From an uncultured Bacteroidales bacterium (GTDB lineage Bacteria; Bacteroidota; Bacteroidia; Bacteroidales; Bacteroidaceae): a stretch of DNA of 42,865 nt. Shown here piece after piece: positions 1 to 6,996 of the stretch; within the stretch, counting starts at the first letter, position 1, and each line of letters starts with the position of its first letter. The DNA lies in NCBI GenBank assembly GCA_902789725.1, contig CADAPC010000026.1, positions 1-42,865 on the forward strand, read 5' to 3'. The translations under genes and the position numbers were made by a program. The notes below the pieces were generated by a model. That model made no database searches, was not told where the DNA came from, and saw only the letters and a program-made list of their open reading frames with translations.

Positions 1-2
1 TG

Positions 3-431
3 CCCCAGGAGCAGAACGATGCACTGGCAATGTCGCCCGTGGAAGAGCTGATGCGATTGCCGTTCATCAAGGAGATAAACGATACACTGAAAGCATATCA
101 GTATTCCAAGCGTTGCAATGTGCTCCGTGTGGCCTACGAAGCCTGTCGCTGGGCAAAACGCGGTGCCACCATCAACAGCATCTCGCCTGGCATCATCATC
201 ACCCCATTGGCTAATGATGAGCTACACGGCCCTCGTGCCAAGGGCTATCTTGATATGATAGCCGGTATGCCAGCCCGTCGTGCAGGAACGCCTGATGAGG
301 TAGGCGATTTGGCAGAGTTCCTGATGTCCTCTCGCGGTCGTTTCATCAGCGGTGCAGATTTTCTGATCGACGGCGGCTGCACTGCCAGCTACTGGTATGG
401 TGATTTGCAATACTTAAAGGCAACTCACTAA
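3..431 (+). CDS. SDR family oxidoreductase, C-terminal part (cut by window start)
   Basis: This is the C-terminal half of a short-chain dehydrogenase/reductase, an NAD(P)-dependent cytoplasmic oxidoreductase. The frame is open from base 3 and the start lies outside the window. The visible part has the catalytic Y-x3-K signature (YQYSK), the following R(G)ATINSISPGIIITP segment typical of the family after the active site, and the usual C-terminal end FISGADFLIDGGCTA. The substrate cannot be told from this half. It heads a same-strand run of genes; the next one, an acetyltransferase remnant, starts about 50 bases later. Family call is secure, specific function unknown. Confidence 0.9.
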   Translation, partial: PQEQNDALAMSPVEELMRLPFIKEINDTLKAYQYSKRCNVLRVAYEACRWAKRGATINSISPGIIITPLANDELHGPRAKGYLDMIAGMPARRAGTPDEVGDLAEFLMSSRGRFISGADFLIDGGCTASYWYGDLQYLKATH

Positions 432-481
432 ATTCCAATTTATATGGTTTAGTGAAGTAAATTCCAATATAGCATATAGTT

Positions 482-1041
482 ATGACAGAATTTGAAAAGA
501 TGCGCCGTGAAGAGTTCTATGACTTTACAAGCGAGGAATGCTTGGCAAGTTACTATAGGGCAAAGCATATATGCGCAAAACTACAGACCATGACCACCGA
601 GGATGAAGACTACAGAAAGACGATAGAAGATCTGATTCCCGGTATTCCTGAATCATCCACGGTATCACCGCCATTTCATTGCGACCATGGTCATGGCATA
701 AAATGTCATCCACAGTGACCCCTCCCTTTCATTGCGACCATGGTCATGGCATCAAACTGGGTGAGAATGTCTTCATCAACTACAACGGAACGATGCTCGA
801 CGGAGGCTTGATAACTATCGGCTCCAACACTCAGGTTGGCCCAAACTGCCAGTTCCTGACTCCGAATCATCCTATTGACTACATTGAACGTCGAAAACCT
901 ATAGAACGATGTTCTCCAATAACCATCGGTGATGACTGCTGGTTAGGAGGCGGTGTTACAGTTTGCCCAGGAGTGACCATCGGTGACCGTTGCATCATTG
1001 GAGCAGGCAGGCAAGTTATGAATATAAGAACTGTAAATTGA
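482..1041 (+). pseudogene. Maltose/galactoside O-acetyltransferase (LacA/Maa type), frameshifted and C-truncated
   Basis: The parts together make a left-handed beta-helix sugar O-acetyltransferase, which moves acetyl from acetyl-CoA to a sugar hydroxyl. The first frame (482-718) carries the N-terminal Maa domain (MTEFEKMRREEFYDF) and ends just after PPFHCDHGHGIK. The second frame resumes with the same block and continues with hexapeptide repeats (NYNGTMLDGG, TPNHPIDYIERRKP, WLGGGVTVCPGVTIG). The break is caused by a near-repeat of 53 bases (653-705 against 706-758), a length that is not a multiple of three. The end is also abnormal: after CIIGAG the usual 25-30 residues (SVVVKD...AVGNPAKVIR in the family) are missing and ten unrelated residues lead to the stop. 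I infer that it is inactive, unless the frameshift is an assembly error. Confidence 0.8.
653..758 (+). repeat. Imperfect 53-base tandem duplication inside the acetyltransferase
   Basis: Bases 653-705 and 706-758 both begin TCATCCAC and share TTTCATTGCGACCATGGTCA, but differ at several third-codon positions. Both encode SSTV(S/T)PPFHCDHGHGIK. The first copy has lost one base near its end (ATAAAATG against ATCAAACTG), which breaks the frame. Confidence 0.85.
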
Positions 1042-1042
1042 A

Positions 1043-1840
1043 ATGCAAAACAAGAACGACTACATCACCATGCTCGGTACAGGCAATGCACTTGCCACCC
1101 GATGCTACAACACGTGCTTCACACTTCATGGCGAGAAGGGTGTGCTGCTTGTAGATGCTGGTGGAGGTAATGGTATTCTTACCCAACTGGAGAAGGCAGG
1201 AATCAGGCGTGAGGACATCAGCGACCTCTTTGTCACCCATGCTCACACGGACCATCTGCTGGGCTGCGTCTGGATTATGCGGATGGCACTTCAGTTTCGA
1301 TACTCTCTCCGTGTATGGAGCCACAAGAAAGTCCTCAATCTACTATCCGACATCTGCCGTCAGATTCTTCCTCAAAAAGAAGCAGATGGTATTGGAAATC
1401 TTGTTACGATGAATTGCCTGGAAGATGGTGACCAATTCGAGGCAGGAGGTTTTCCGCTGCAATGTTTTGACATTCATTCCACGAAAGAACGTCAGTTCGG
1501 ATTTGAAGCCCAGTTGTCTGATAGTAGGCGTCTCTGCTGTCTGGGCGACGAGCCGTTCAGCCCTCAGTGCCGTCAATATGCCGAGGGTACCGACTGGCTG
1601 ATGAGCGAGGCCTTCTGTCTGTATGAAGACCGTAACCGCTTCCAACCCTACGAGAAACATCATAGCACAGTGCTCGATGCCGCACGTTTGGCAGAGAAAC
1701 TGAGAGTTGGCAACCTTATTCTGTATCACACAGAAGACCGAACGCTCGACACTCGTAAACAGAGGTACAAGGTCGAGGCAGAGGCTGCATTTAATGGTCA
1801 CATCTTTGTACCTGATGATTTGGAGAAGATAATGTTGTAA
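1043..1840 (+). CDS. MBL-fold metallo-hydrolase (RNase Z / phosphodiesterase-like)
   Basis: This is a 265-residue cytoplasmic metallo-beta-lactamase-fold hydrolase. The di-metal signature H-x-H-x-D-H is at residues 66-71 (THAHTDH). Further ligand candidates are the Asp of CCLGDEP, the His pair of EKHHST and the His of LILYHTED, an arrangement like that of the tRNase Z/ElaC group. It starts LGTGNA near the N-terminus, also as in that group. The length is slightly below that of true RNase Z, and no flexible exosite arm is obvious, so the substrate (tRNA 3' end, other phosphodiester, or a small molecule) is open. It begins two bases after the end of the acetyltransferase remnant and is probably co-transcribed with the genes downstream. 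Confidence 0.85.
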   Translation: MQNKNDYITMLGTGNALATRCYNTCFTLHGEKGVLLVDAGGGNGILTQLEKAGIRREDISDLFVTHAHTDHLLGCVWIMRMALQFRYSLRVWSHKKVLNLLSDICRQILPQKEADGIGNLVTMNCLEDGDQFEAGGFPLQCFDIHSTKERQFGFEAQLSDSRRLCCLGDEPFSPQCRQYAEGTDWLMSEAFCLYEDRNRFQPYEKHHSTVLDAARLAEKLRVGNLILYHTEDRTLDTRKQRYKVEAEAAFNGHIFVPDDLEKIML

Positions 1841-1866
1841 ATTCCGATTTACCGAACAGACAGATA

Positions 1867-2265
1867 ATGGCAAAGCGAGAGTACATACAGGCCAACAAGG
1901 ATTGGCTGGAGGCAAAAGCCCAGGAGGAGGACGTGAAGGCTCTTCCAAAAGGAATTTATTATAAGGTGTTGGCAGAGGGTAATGTCCAAAGTACAAAGCC
2001 CAGTGTAAGAAGTATCGTGACGGCTCACTACACAGGAAGGACGATCGACGGCAAAACGTTCGACAGTAGCCGTGGCGGTGTGCCGTTGGCTTGCAGGCTC
2101 TGTGACCTCATAGAGGGCTGGATCATCGTCATGCAGCAGATGCACATCGGCGACAAATGGGAGTTGTATATCCCTGCTGAGATGGGCTATGGCAAGTTTT
2201 CACAGCCAGGCATCCCCGGTGGCTCAACACTGATTTTTGAAATAGAACTTTTAGGCATCGCATAA
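1867..2265 (+). CDS. FKBP-type peptidyl-prolyl cis-trans isomerase
   Basis: A 132-residue single-domain FKBP that catalyses cis-trans isomerisation of prolyl bonds. The N-terminal 30 residues are a helical lead-in (MAKREYIQANKDWLEAKAQ). The FKBP fold follows with VTAHYTGRTIDGKTFDSS, GWIIVMQQMHIGDKWELYIPA, MGYG and the closing strand STLIFEIELLGI. There is no signal peptide, so it is probably cytoplasmic, unlike many Bacteroidetes FKBPs, which are lipoproteins. It sits in the same-strand run with 26 bases before it and two bases after it. Confidence 0.93.
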   Translation: MAKREYIQANKDWLEAKAQEEDVKALPKGIYYKVLAEGNVQSTKPSVRSIVTAHYTGRTIDGKTFDSSRGGVPLACRLCDLIEGWIIVMQQMHIGDKWELYIPAEMGYGKFSQPGIPGGSTLIFEIELLGIA

Positions 2266-2267
2266 CA

Positions 2268-2651
2268 ATGACACAAGAACAATGCAAAGAATTATTGCGT
2301 AGTCAGCAGGGCGAACTGAATGCCGTCCTAATGTACCAAAGGCTTGCCAAAGTGGTCAAGAGCGACAAGGAGCGTGAGACATTCCTCCAACTTGCAAAGG
2401 AAGAAGGCCGACATTCCAGTGTTTTCCATGCTTACACCAAAGAGGCATTAAAGCCCAAGAAGGCGATGGCAGTCTTCATGCCGTTCCTTTATCGGCTGTT
2501 GAGAAAGAAGCGTCTATATAAGCTGATAGCAAAAGGTGAATACGCTGCTGCTGTTGGCTATGAGCATCTGATTGCAGATTTCCCAGAGGTGGAAAGTGTA
2601 AAGAACGACGAAAAACGTCATGGAGATATTGTATCTGAATTAATTGACTGA
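2268..2651 (+). CDS. Ferritin-like / rubrerythrin-family diiron protein
   Basis: A 127-residue all-helical protein of the ferritin-like superfamily. Candidate diiron ligands are E16 with Y23 in helix 1, E46-x2-H49 in helix 2 (EEGRHSS), E91 to H100 in helix 3 (EYAAAVGYEH) and E115-x2-H118 in helix 4 (DEKRHG). It resembles the N-terminal ferritin-like part of VIT1/CCC1-type or rubrerythrin-like proteins but has no rubredoxin domain and no membrane part. It could handle peroxide or iron; this is inference from the fold. It lies two bases after the FKBP gene and three bases before the aminotransferase, so co-expression is likely. Confidence 0.8.
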   Translation: MTQEQCKELLRSQQGELNAVLMYQRLAKVVKSDKERETFLQLAKEEGRHSSVFHAYTKEALKPKKAMAVFMPFLYRLLRKKRLYKLIAKGEYAAAVGYEHLIADFPEVESVKNDEKRHGDIVSELID

Positions 2652-2654
2652 TAT

Positions 2655-3827
2655 ATGAAACCACTATCCACACGCACAGCAGGCTTCACGGATTCCATCA
2701 TCCGTAGAATGACCCGTATTTCAAATCAGTACGGAGCCATCAATCTCTCACAAGGTTTTCCAGACTTCGACCCTCCAAAGGAGATAACGAATCGTCTGGC
2801 AGAAATAGCACCATCTGGCCCACATCAGTATGCCATCACTTGGGGTGCACAGAACTTCCGTGAGGCTTTGGCAAAAAAGCAAAGTCATTTCACGGGATTA
2901 GACATTGATGCCAACAAGAACATCGTTGTGACTTGTGGCTCTACAGAGGCAATGATGGCAGCCATGATGACGGTTGTGAATCCTGGTGACAAGGTGGCCA
3001 TCTTCTCACCATTCTACGAAAACTACACGGCGGACACGATTCTTACTGGTGCAGAGCCGATATATATTCCACTCGTACCACCCACCTTTGAGTTTGATGC
3101 CAATCTGCTCGAAGATGCTTTCAGGAACGGCGCAAAGGCTCTGGTGCTCTGCAATCCGTCGAACCCTTGTGGCAAAGTTTTTACGCGGGAAGAACTCCAG
3201 ACGATAGCAGATATTATCATCAAGTATGACGGCTATGTGATAACAGATGAAGTATATGAGCACATCGTCTATACCCCTCACCAGCACGTCTATATCTCCA
3301 CACTTCCGGGTATGTGGGAACGAACTGTTTCATGCAGTTCTCTGTCAAAGACCTACAGCATTACAGGCTGGCGACTGGGTTATGTCATTGCACCAGAACG
3401 CATCATTGACAGGGTGAAGAAAGTGCATGACTTCCTGACCGTGGGAGCTGCTGCACCGTTGATGGAAGCAGCTACAGTTGGTCTGTCATTCCAAGACAGT
3501 TATTATAAGGAACTTCAAGCCCACTATACACACATGAAGCAACTCTTCTGTGATGGATTGCGTCAGTTTGGACTTGACTTTACAGACCCACAAGGTGCCT
3601 ATTATGTACTGCTCGATGTGTCGAAGTATGGCGTAAAGGACGACCTTCATTTCTGTGAGTGGCTGGCTGAACATGTCGGTGTGGGTGCTGTTCCTGGTAG
3701 CTGCTTCTTCAGAGAAGATGTTAATCATCTTATCCGTTTCCATTTTGCCAAGCGTGATGACACCCTGAAGGCTGCTCTTAACCGCTTATCAGAACTGGAA
3801 CTGAAGGCAAAAACATACAAACAATAA
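2655..3827 (+). CDS. PLP-dependent aminotransferase, class I/II (methionine/kynurenine aminotransferase-like)
   Basis: A 390-residue fold-type I aminotransferase that moves an amino group from an amino acid to a 2-oxo acid using pyridoxal phosphate. The Schiff-base lysine is K232 in SSLSKTYSITGWRLGY. D198 and Y201 (ITDEVYEH) contact the cofactor, and CNPSNPCG is the usual substrate/PLP loop. The N-terminus (INLSQGFPDFDPP) and the overall length are like YbdL/KAT-type enzymes that act on methionine, aromatic residues or kynurenine. The exact amino donor cannot be read from the sequence. The next gene starts at the base after its stop codon. Confidence 0.9.
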   Translation: MKPLSTRTAGFTDSIIRRMTRISNQYGAINLSQGFPDFDPPKEITNRLAEIAPSGPHQYAITWGAQNFREALAKKQSHFTGLDIDANKNIVVTCGSTEAMMAAMMTVVNPGDKVAIFSPFYENYTADTILTGAEPIYIPLVPPTFEFDANLLEDAFRNGAKALVLCNPSNPCGKVFTREELQTIADIIIKYDGYVITDEVYEHIVYTPHQHVYISTLPGMWERTVSCSSLSKTYSITGWRLGYVIAPERIIDRVKKVHDFLTVGAAAPLMEAATVGLSFQDSYYKELQAHYTHMKQLFCDGLRQFGLDFTDPQGAYYVLLDVSKYGVKDDLHFCEWLAEHVGVGAVPGSCFFREDVNHLIRFHFAKRDDTLKAALNRLSELELKAKTYKQ

Positions 3828-4292
3828 ATGATACAGATAATAACATATAGCGAGCGATACAAGGCAGACTTCATTCGTCTTAACAGGCAATGGATAGAGA
3901 CCTATTTTAGACTGGAGGAGTCTGACCTAAACACTTTTGCCCATATTGATACATATATTATCGGTAACGGTGGTCAGATATTCCTGGCCATTGATGACAG
4001 TACAAGCGAGGTGGTAGGCTGCTGCGCTTTGATAAGTCATCCTGAAAAGGACTCGTATGAATTGGCAAAGATGGCTGTATCACCTCATATTCAGGGACAA
4101 CATATAGGCTACCAGCTTGGATCTGCATTGATAGAGTACGCCCAAAAGCAGGGAGTAAAAAGAATCTATCTTGAAGGGAATACAAAACTGGAAGCCTCCA
4201 TACATTTGTATCGGAAATTAGGCTTTAAGGAAATCCCACTGGAGGGTAATGCCTACGACAGATGTGACATAATCATGGAATTGATTCTATAG
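3828..4292 (+). CDS. GNAT family N-acetyltransferase
   Basis: A 154-residue Gcn5-related acetyltransferase. The acetyl-CoA binding motif A is at residues 80-100 (LAKMAVSPHIQGQHIGYQLG), followed by helix motif B (ASIHLYRKLGFKEI). It starts immediately after the aminotransferase stop codon, which suggests translational coupling and perhaps a shared substrate. The substrate is unknown. It is the last gene of the same-strand run that starts before the window. Confidence 0.9.
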   Translation: MIQIITYSERYKADFIRLNRQWIETYFRLEESDLNTFAHIDTYIIGNGGQIFLAIDDSTSEVVGCCALISHPEKDSYELAKMAVSPHIQGQHIGYQLGSALIEYAQKQGVKRIYLEGNTKLEASIHLYRKLGFKEIPLEGNAYDRCDIIMELIL

Positions 4293-4686
4293 ACTGTGAA
4301 CTCAATGAGAACCGTTCAGATAACGTGGCCTGACGACATCGAAGAAGAGTAGTGTGGCTTTTTGCCAGACTGCTACCTGTCACGTCTAAAGTCATTCCTG
4401 CTATCACCTCTCCACCATGCACTAAGCACAAGGAAGATGACGCGGAAGACTATGACAATGATAAGTAAGTGAACAAAATTAGTTTATACAAAACAAACAT
4501 TTGTATTTCCCGTTCTATTCTTCTTCCCGTCAGCAGCAGTTATCCAATCTTTTCGAACAACTGAATAATTCAAATTCAACGTCTCATTTTTGCAAGCAAA
4601 GATACAATAAAAGTGAGACATGAAAGAATGAAAAGTAAAAAATGATGGGTGGACGGGTGAGATAGGCCTCATTTTCACACAAAAAT
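4293..4686. other. Intergenic, no intact gene; minus-strand promoter-like site and hydrophobic ORF remnant
   Basis: No intact gene is visible. A minus-strand TATCTTTG (4604-4597) matches the Bacteroidetes -7 element, but no good TTTG lies 20 bases upstream. Downstream of it the minus strand has an open stretch (4471-4373) reading LLIIVIVFRVIFLVLSAWWRG followed by DFRRDR and a stop. It looks like a single-membrane-span protein but has no start codon in frame. I read the area as the debris of a small membrane protein gene; confidence in that is low. Confidence 0.35.
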
Positions 4687-4714
4687 CGCCTGCATCAGTG
4701 TGTTGATGCAGGCG
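4687..4714 (-). terminator. Rho-independent terminator for the small minus-strand gene
   Basis: A perfect 11-bp stem (4687-4697 with 4704-4714) closes a 6-base loop. Read on the minus strand it is followed by ATTTTTGTGTG, a proper U-run. It lies just downstream of the small ORF at 4779-4904, which supports that gene being real. Confidence 0.8.
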
Positions 4715-4778
4715 ATGTGCTGTGTCAGGGGACTCCCCTACTCGCTCCAGTCGTCGTCCCAGTCCACGGTATTGCTTT

Positions 4779-4904
4779 TCACCCGGCGGGTTCGTTCGGC
4801 TCTCCGGGGTGTATCACGTCATATCCGGAACGGACTTGCAACAACTGTGTTTGCTGCTGTAGCTGTACTACCTGCAATGTGGGTTTCTGATAATTCTTTT
4901 TCAT
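4779..4904 (-). CDS. Small Bacteroidales protein (MKKxYxKPxxxVVxLQ type), likely frameshifted
   Basis: A 41-residue minus-strand ORF begins MKKNYQKPTLQVVQLQQQTQ and goes on LLQVRSGYDVIHPGEP. Many Prevotella and Bacteroides genomes carry small proteins of this shape (MKK-x-Y-x-KP followed by a VV-x-L-Q stretch and an acidic, tryptophan-rich tail). The tail seems to be present here in the next frame, reading RVKSNTVDWDDDWSE with a stop at 4738-4740. A single-base shift near 4785-4800 would therefore give a protein of about 55 residues. A clean terminator follows at 4687-4714. The function of this group is unknown to me. Either the 41-residue form is made or the gene is freshly broken. Confidence 0.6.
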   Translation of the reverse strand: MKKNYQKPTLQVVQLQQQTQLLQVRSGYDVIHPGEPNEPAG

Positions 4905-4931
4905 TGTTCTCTATGGATTAATTGTTTTTTT

Positions 4932-5070
4932 GTCTACGGACTTTTCGGACTTTCAGGACTGTCCTTTGAGTCCTTGGAGTCCGTAGAATTTTATTCTCTG
5001 CGGATGTTTTGTTGTCTACGGACTTTCGGGACTTACGGGACAGTCCTTTGAGTCCTTTGAGTCCGTAGAC
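4932..5070. repeat. Two tandem long-hairpin repeats (about 57 bases each)
   Basis: Copies at 4932-4987 and 5014-5070 both begin GTCTACGGACTTT and end AGTCCTT(T/G)GAGTCCGTAGA. Each copy is an imperfect inverted repeat (GTCTACGGACT against AGTCCGTAGAC). A related smear, AAGGAGTCAAGGAGCCAAGGAG, follows at about 5082-5105. Such hairpins are typical of dispersed intergenic repeats rather than genes. Confidence 0.75.
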
Positions 5071-5119
5071 AAAAAGAACCCCTAAGGAGTCAAGGAGCCA
5101 AGGAGTGGCTGAGCCAAAG

Positions 5120-5154
5120 AAATTTGGTTTTTCACTCACTTATCCGTACCGTTG
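5120..5154 (+). promoter_or_regulatory. Upstream, apparently inactive copy of the mscS promoter
   Basis: Bases 5120-5150 are identical to 5194-5224 (31 bases). TTTG at 5123-5126 and the N20 spacer are intact, but the -7 box reads TACCGTTG instead of TACCTTTG, so this copy should be weak or dead. Confidence 0.6.
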
Positions 5155-5193
5155 GCTACCGCCGAAGGTACTCTCGTTCGGAAAAGCTCAAAT

Positions 5194-5228
5194 AAATTTG
5201 GTTTTTCACTCACTTATCCGTACCTTTG
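5194..5228 (+). promoter_or_regulatory. Promoter of the mscS-type gene
   Basis: TTTG (5197-5200), exactly 20 bases, then TACCTTTG (5221-5228), which is the Bacteroidetes sigma-A consensus. The start codon of the channel gene is 53 bases further on. Confidence 0.85.
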
Positions 5229-5281
5229 CAGTCGATTTAAAGGAAAGGCTCTTATAGAGACGGTAAAAAGAAAGGATAAGG

Positions 5282-6160
5282 ATGGAAGAAAACAACATCG
5301 GTACTGGCACGGATATTGTGTCGGAACTGGCAAACATGGATTTCAGCAAGATTGCTTTGAGCGATGTGATTGGCTATTTGGTGCAATTCGGGAAGAACGT
5401 GTTACTGGCCATCGTCGTGTATTTTGTAGGACGGTTCATCATCAAGTATGCAGTGAAGGCATTGAGAGCCGTTACGCAAAAGCGGGGGGTGGAAGCCTCG
5501 CTGACATCGTTCCTGAACAGCCTCATCTCCATATCGTTGAATCTGCTGCTTGCCATCATCATCATCGGAATCTTAGGTATCGACACCAGTTCGTTCCTGG
5601 CCGTGTTTGCTTCGGCAGGTATTGCTGTGGGTATGGCATTGAGCGGCACCTTGCAGAACTTTGCGGGTGGAGTGCTCATCCTGTTGCTGAAGCCTTACAA
5701 GGTGGGAGACTTCATTGAGGCACAAGGTTTTGCCGGTACTGTCAGGGAAATTCAGATTTTCAACACCGTGATGACCACGCCCGACAATCAGACCATCATC
5801 ATTCCTAACGGTCCGTTAGCTACGGGAAGTCTGAAAAACTCAACCAAAGCCCCAGACCGCCGTGTAGATATCAATGTGGAGGTGGCATACGGATCCAACC
5901 CCGATGAGGTGAGGAAAGTAATCAACGACATTATCAATGCCGACGAGCGCATTATGAAAGGTCCAGCCGACCGTGCACCTTTCATTCCTATGACGACTAT
6001 GGGAGCCAGCAGCATTGTGTTTCAGATGCGCGTGTGGGCAAAGGCTTCGGACTACTGGCCAGTGAAGTTCGACACCACGGAGAAGGTTTATCGTGAATTG
6101 GGCAAGGCGGGCATCGAAATTCCGTTCCAGCAGATTGACGTACACGTGAAGAAGGGGTGA
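5282..6160 (+). CDS. MscS-family small-conductance mechanosensitive channel
   Basis: A 292-residue inner-membrane channel that opens under membrane tension to release solutes on hypo-osmotic shock. Three membrane segments are visible at about residues 30-52, 76-100 and 103-138. The third is the pore helix, rich in small residues (FASAGIAVGMALSGTLQNFAGG), and runs into LLLKPYKVGDFIEA, the signature at the start of the cytoplasmic beta domain. The C-terminal cage domain ends GIEIPFQQIDVHVKKG. Length is standard for MscS. A consensus promoter lies directly upstream. The HAD gene follows after 31 bases and may be co-transcribed. Confidence 0.95.
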   Translation: MEENNIGTGTDIVSELANMDFSKIALSDVIGYLVQFGKNVLLAIVVYFVGRFIIKYAVKALRAVTQKRGVEASLTSFLNSLISISLNLLLAIIIIGILGIDTSSFLAVFASAGIAVGMALSGTLQNFAGGVLILLLKPYKVGDFIEAQGFAGTVREIQIFNTVMTTPDNQTIIIPNGPLATGSLKNSTKAPDRRVDINVEVAYGSNPDEVRKVINDIINADERIMKGPADRAPFIPMTTMGASSIVFQMRVWAKASDYWPVKFDTTEKVYRELGKAGIEIPFQQIDVHVKKG

Positions 6161-6191
6161 ATGGTTAGAAATTATTGGTTATTGAATTGAC

Positions 6192-6893
6192 ATGATAAAG
6201 AACATCATATTTGACCTTGGGGGCGTGTTGCTCGACATTGATTTGGCGTATTGCATGCAGCAGATGGAGGCATTGGGTCTTGACTTGAAAGCACTCCAGC
6301 AACAAGGAGCGCCTACCCCTGCAGGCGTGAAGGCCGCCGTACTGGGTGAAGGATTGGTGGCGAATGGCGTGATGCACCTTTACCAAGTGGGAGGCATCTC
6401 TACTCCTGACTTTTTAGAAGGAGTGAGAAAACAATGCAGCCCCAACACCACAACGGAGGATGTGCTCCAGGCTTGGAACACCTGCTGTATTGGTATTCCA
6501 CAATACCGATTAAACAAGATTGGGGAACTGAAGCAGAAGGGGTATCGCATCTACATGCTCTCGAACACAAACGATGCTCACTGGCAAGACATCAAGTCAC
6601 GCTGTTTTGGTGGACAAGCCAATGTGGAAAAATATTTCGACCATGTATTCCTCTCGCAAGAAATGCACTTGGCCAAGCCCAACGATGACATCTTCCTCAA
6701 AGTGTTGGAAGACATTGGCGCAAAAGCAGATGAGTGTCTTTTCCTGGACGACTCCACCACAAACGTGGAAGCAGCACAGCAATTAGGTTTCCACACCATG
6801 AAAGTGGAGACATCGAAGACACAGAATGGGCAAGTGGTAGGACGGCCCTCCAAGGACTGGATTAACGAGATTGAGCAAGTGCTTAACTCGTAG
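6192..6893 (+). CDS. HAD-superfamily phosphatase (YihX-like)
   Basis: A 233-residue cytoplasmic haloacid-dehalogenase-like hydrolase, probably a sugar-phosphate phosphatase. Motif I is FDLGGVLLD with nucleophile D8; the usual second Asp two residues on is Gly, as in the YihX/epoxide-hydrolase-like branch. Motif II is YMLSNTND, motif III is HLAKPNDDIF and motif IV is CLFLDDSTTN. The cap domain between motifs I and II is helical. It may share the mscS transcript. A strong hairpin follows the stop. Confidence 0.88.
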   Translation: MIKNIIFDLGGVLLDIDLAYCMQQMEALGLDLKALQQQGAPTPAGVKAAVLGEGLVANGVMHLYQVGGISTPDFLEGVRKQCSPNTTTEDVLQAWNTCCIGIPQYRLNKIGELKQKGYRIYMLSNTNDAHWQDIKSRCFGGQANVEKYFDHVFLSQEMHLAKPNDDIFLKVLEDIGAKADECLFLDDSTTNVEAAQQLGFHTMKVETSKTQNGQVVGRPSKDWINEIEQVLNS

Positions 6894-6936
6894 AGGGCAT
6901 AGAAAGAGCAGAAGGAGTGTCACCCTCTTAATAACG

Positions 6937-6978
6937 ACGATTGCAGCATGGAAAACCTCCGTGCTGCAATCGTTTTAT
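6937..6978 (+). terminator. Rho-independent terminator after the HAD gene
   Basis: A perfect 12-bp stem (6937-6948 with 6962-6973) with a 13-base loop is followed by TTTTAT. It sits between convergent genes. On the minus strand the U-run is poor, so it mainly serves the + strand. Confidence 0.8.
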
Positions 6979-6996
6979 ACATTCGTTAATACTCCT

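Noticed and set aside
4373..4471. Minus-strand hydrophobic ORF (LLIIVIVFRVIFLVLSAWW)
   Set aside because: It has no start codon in frame and stops directly upstream, so it is reported only as possible debris.
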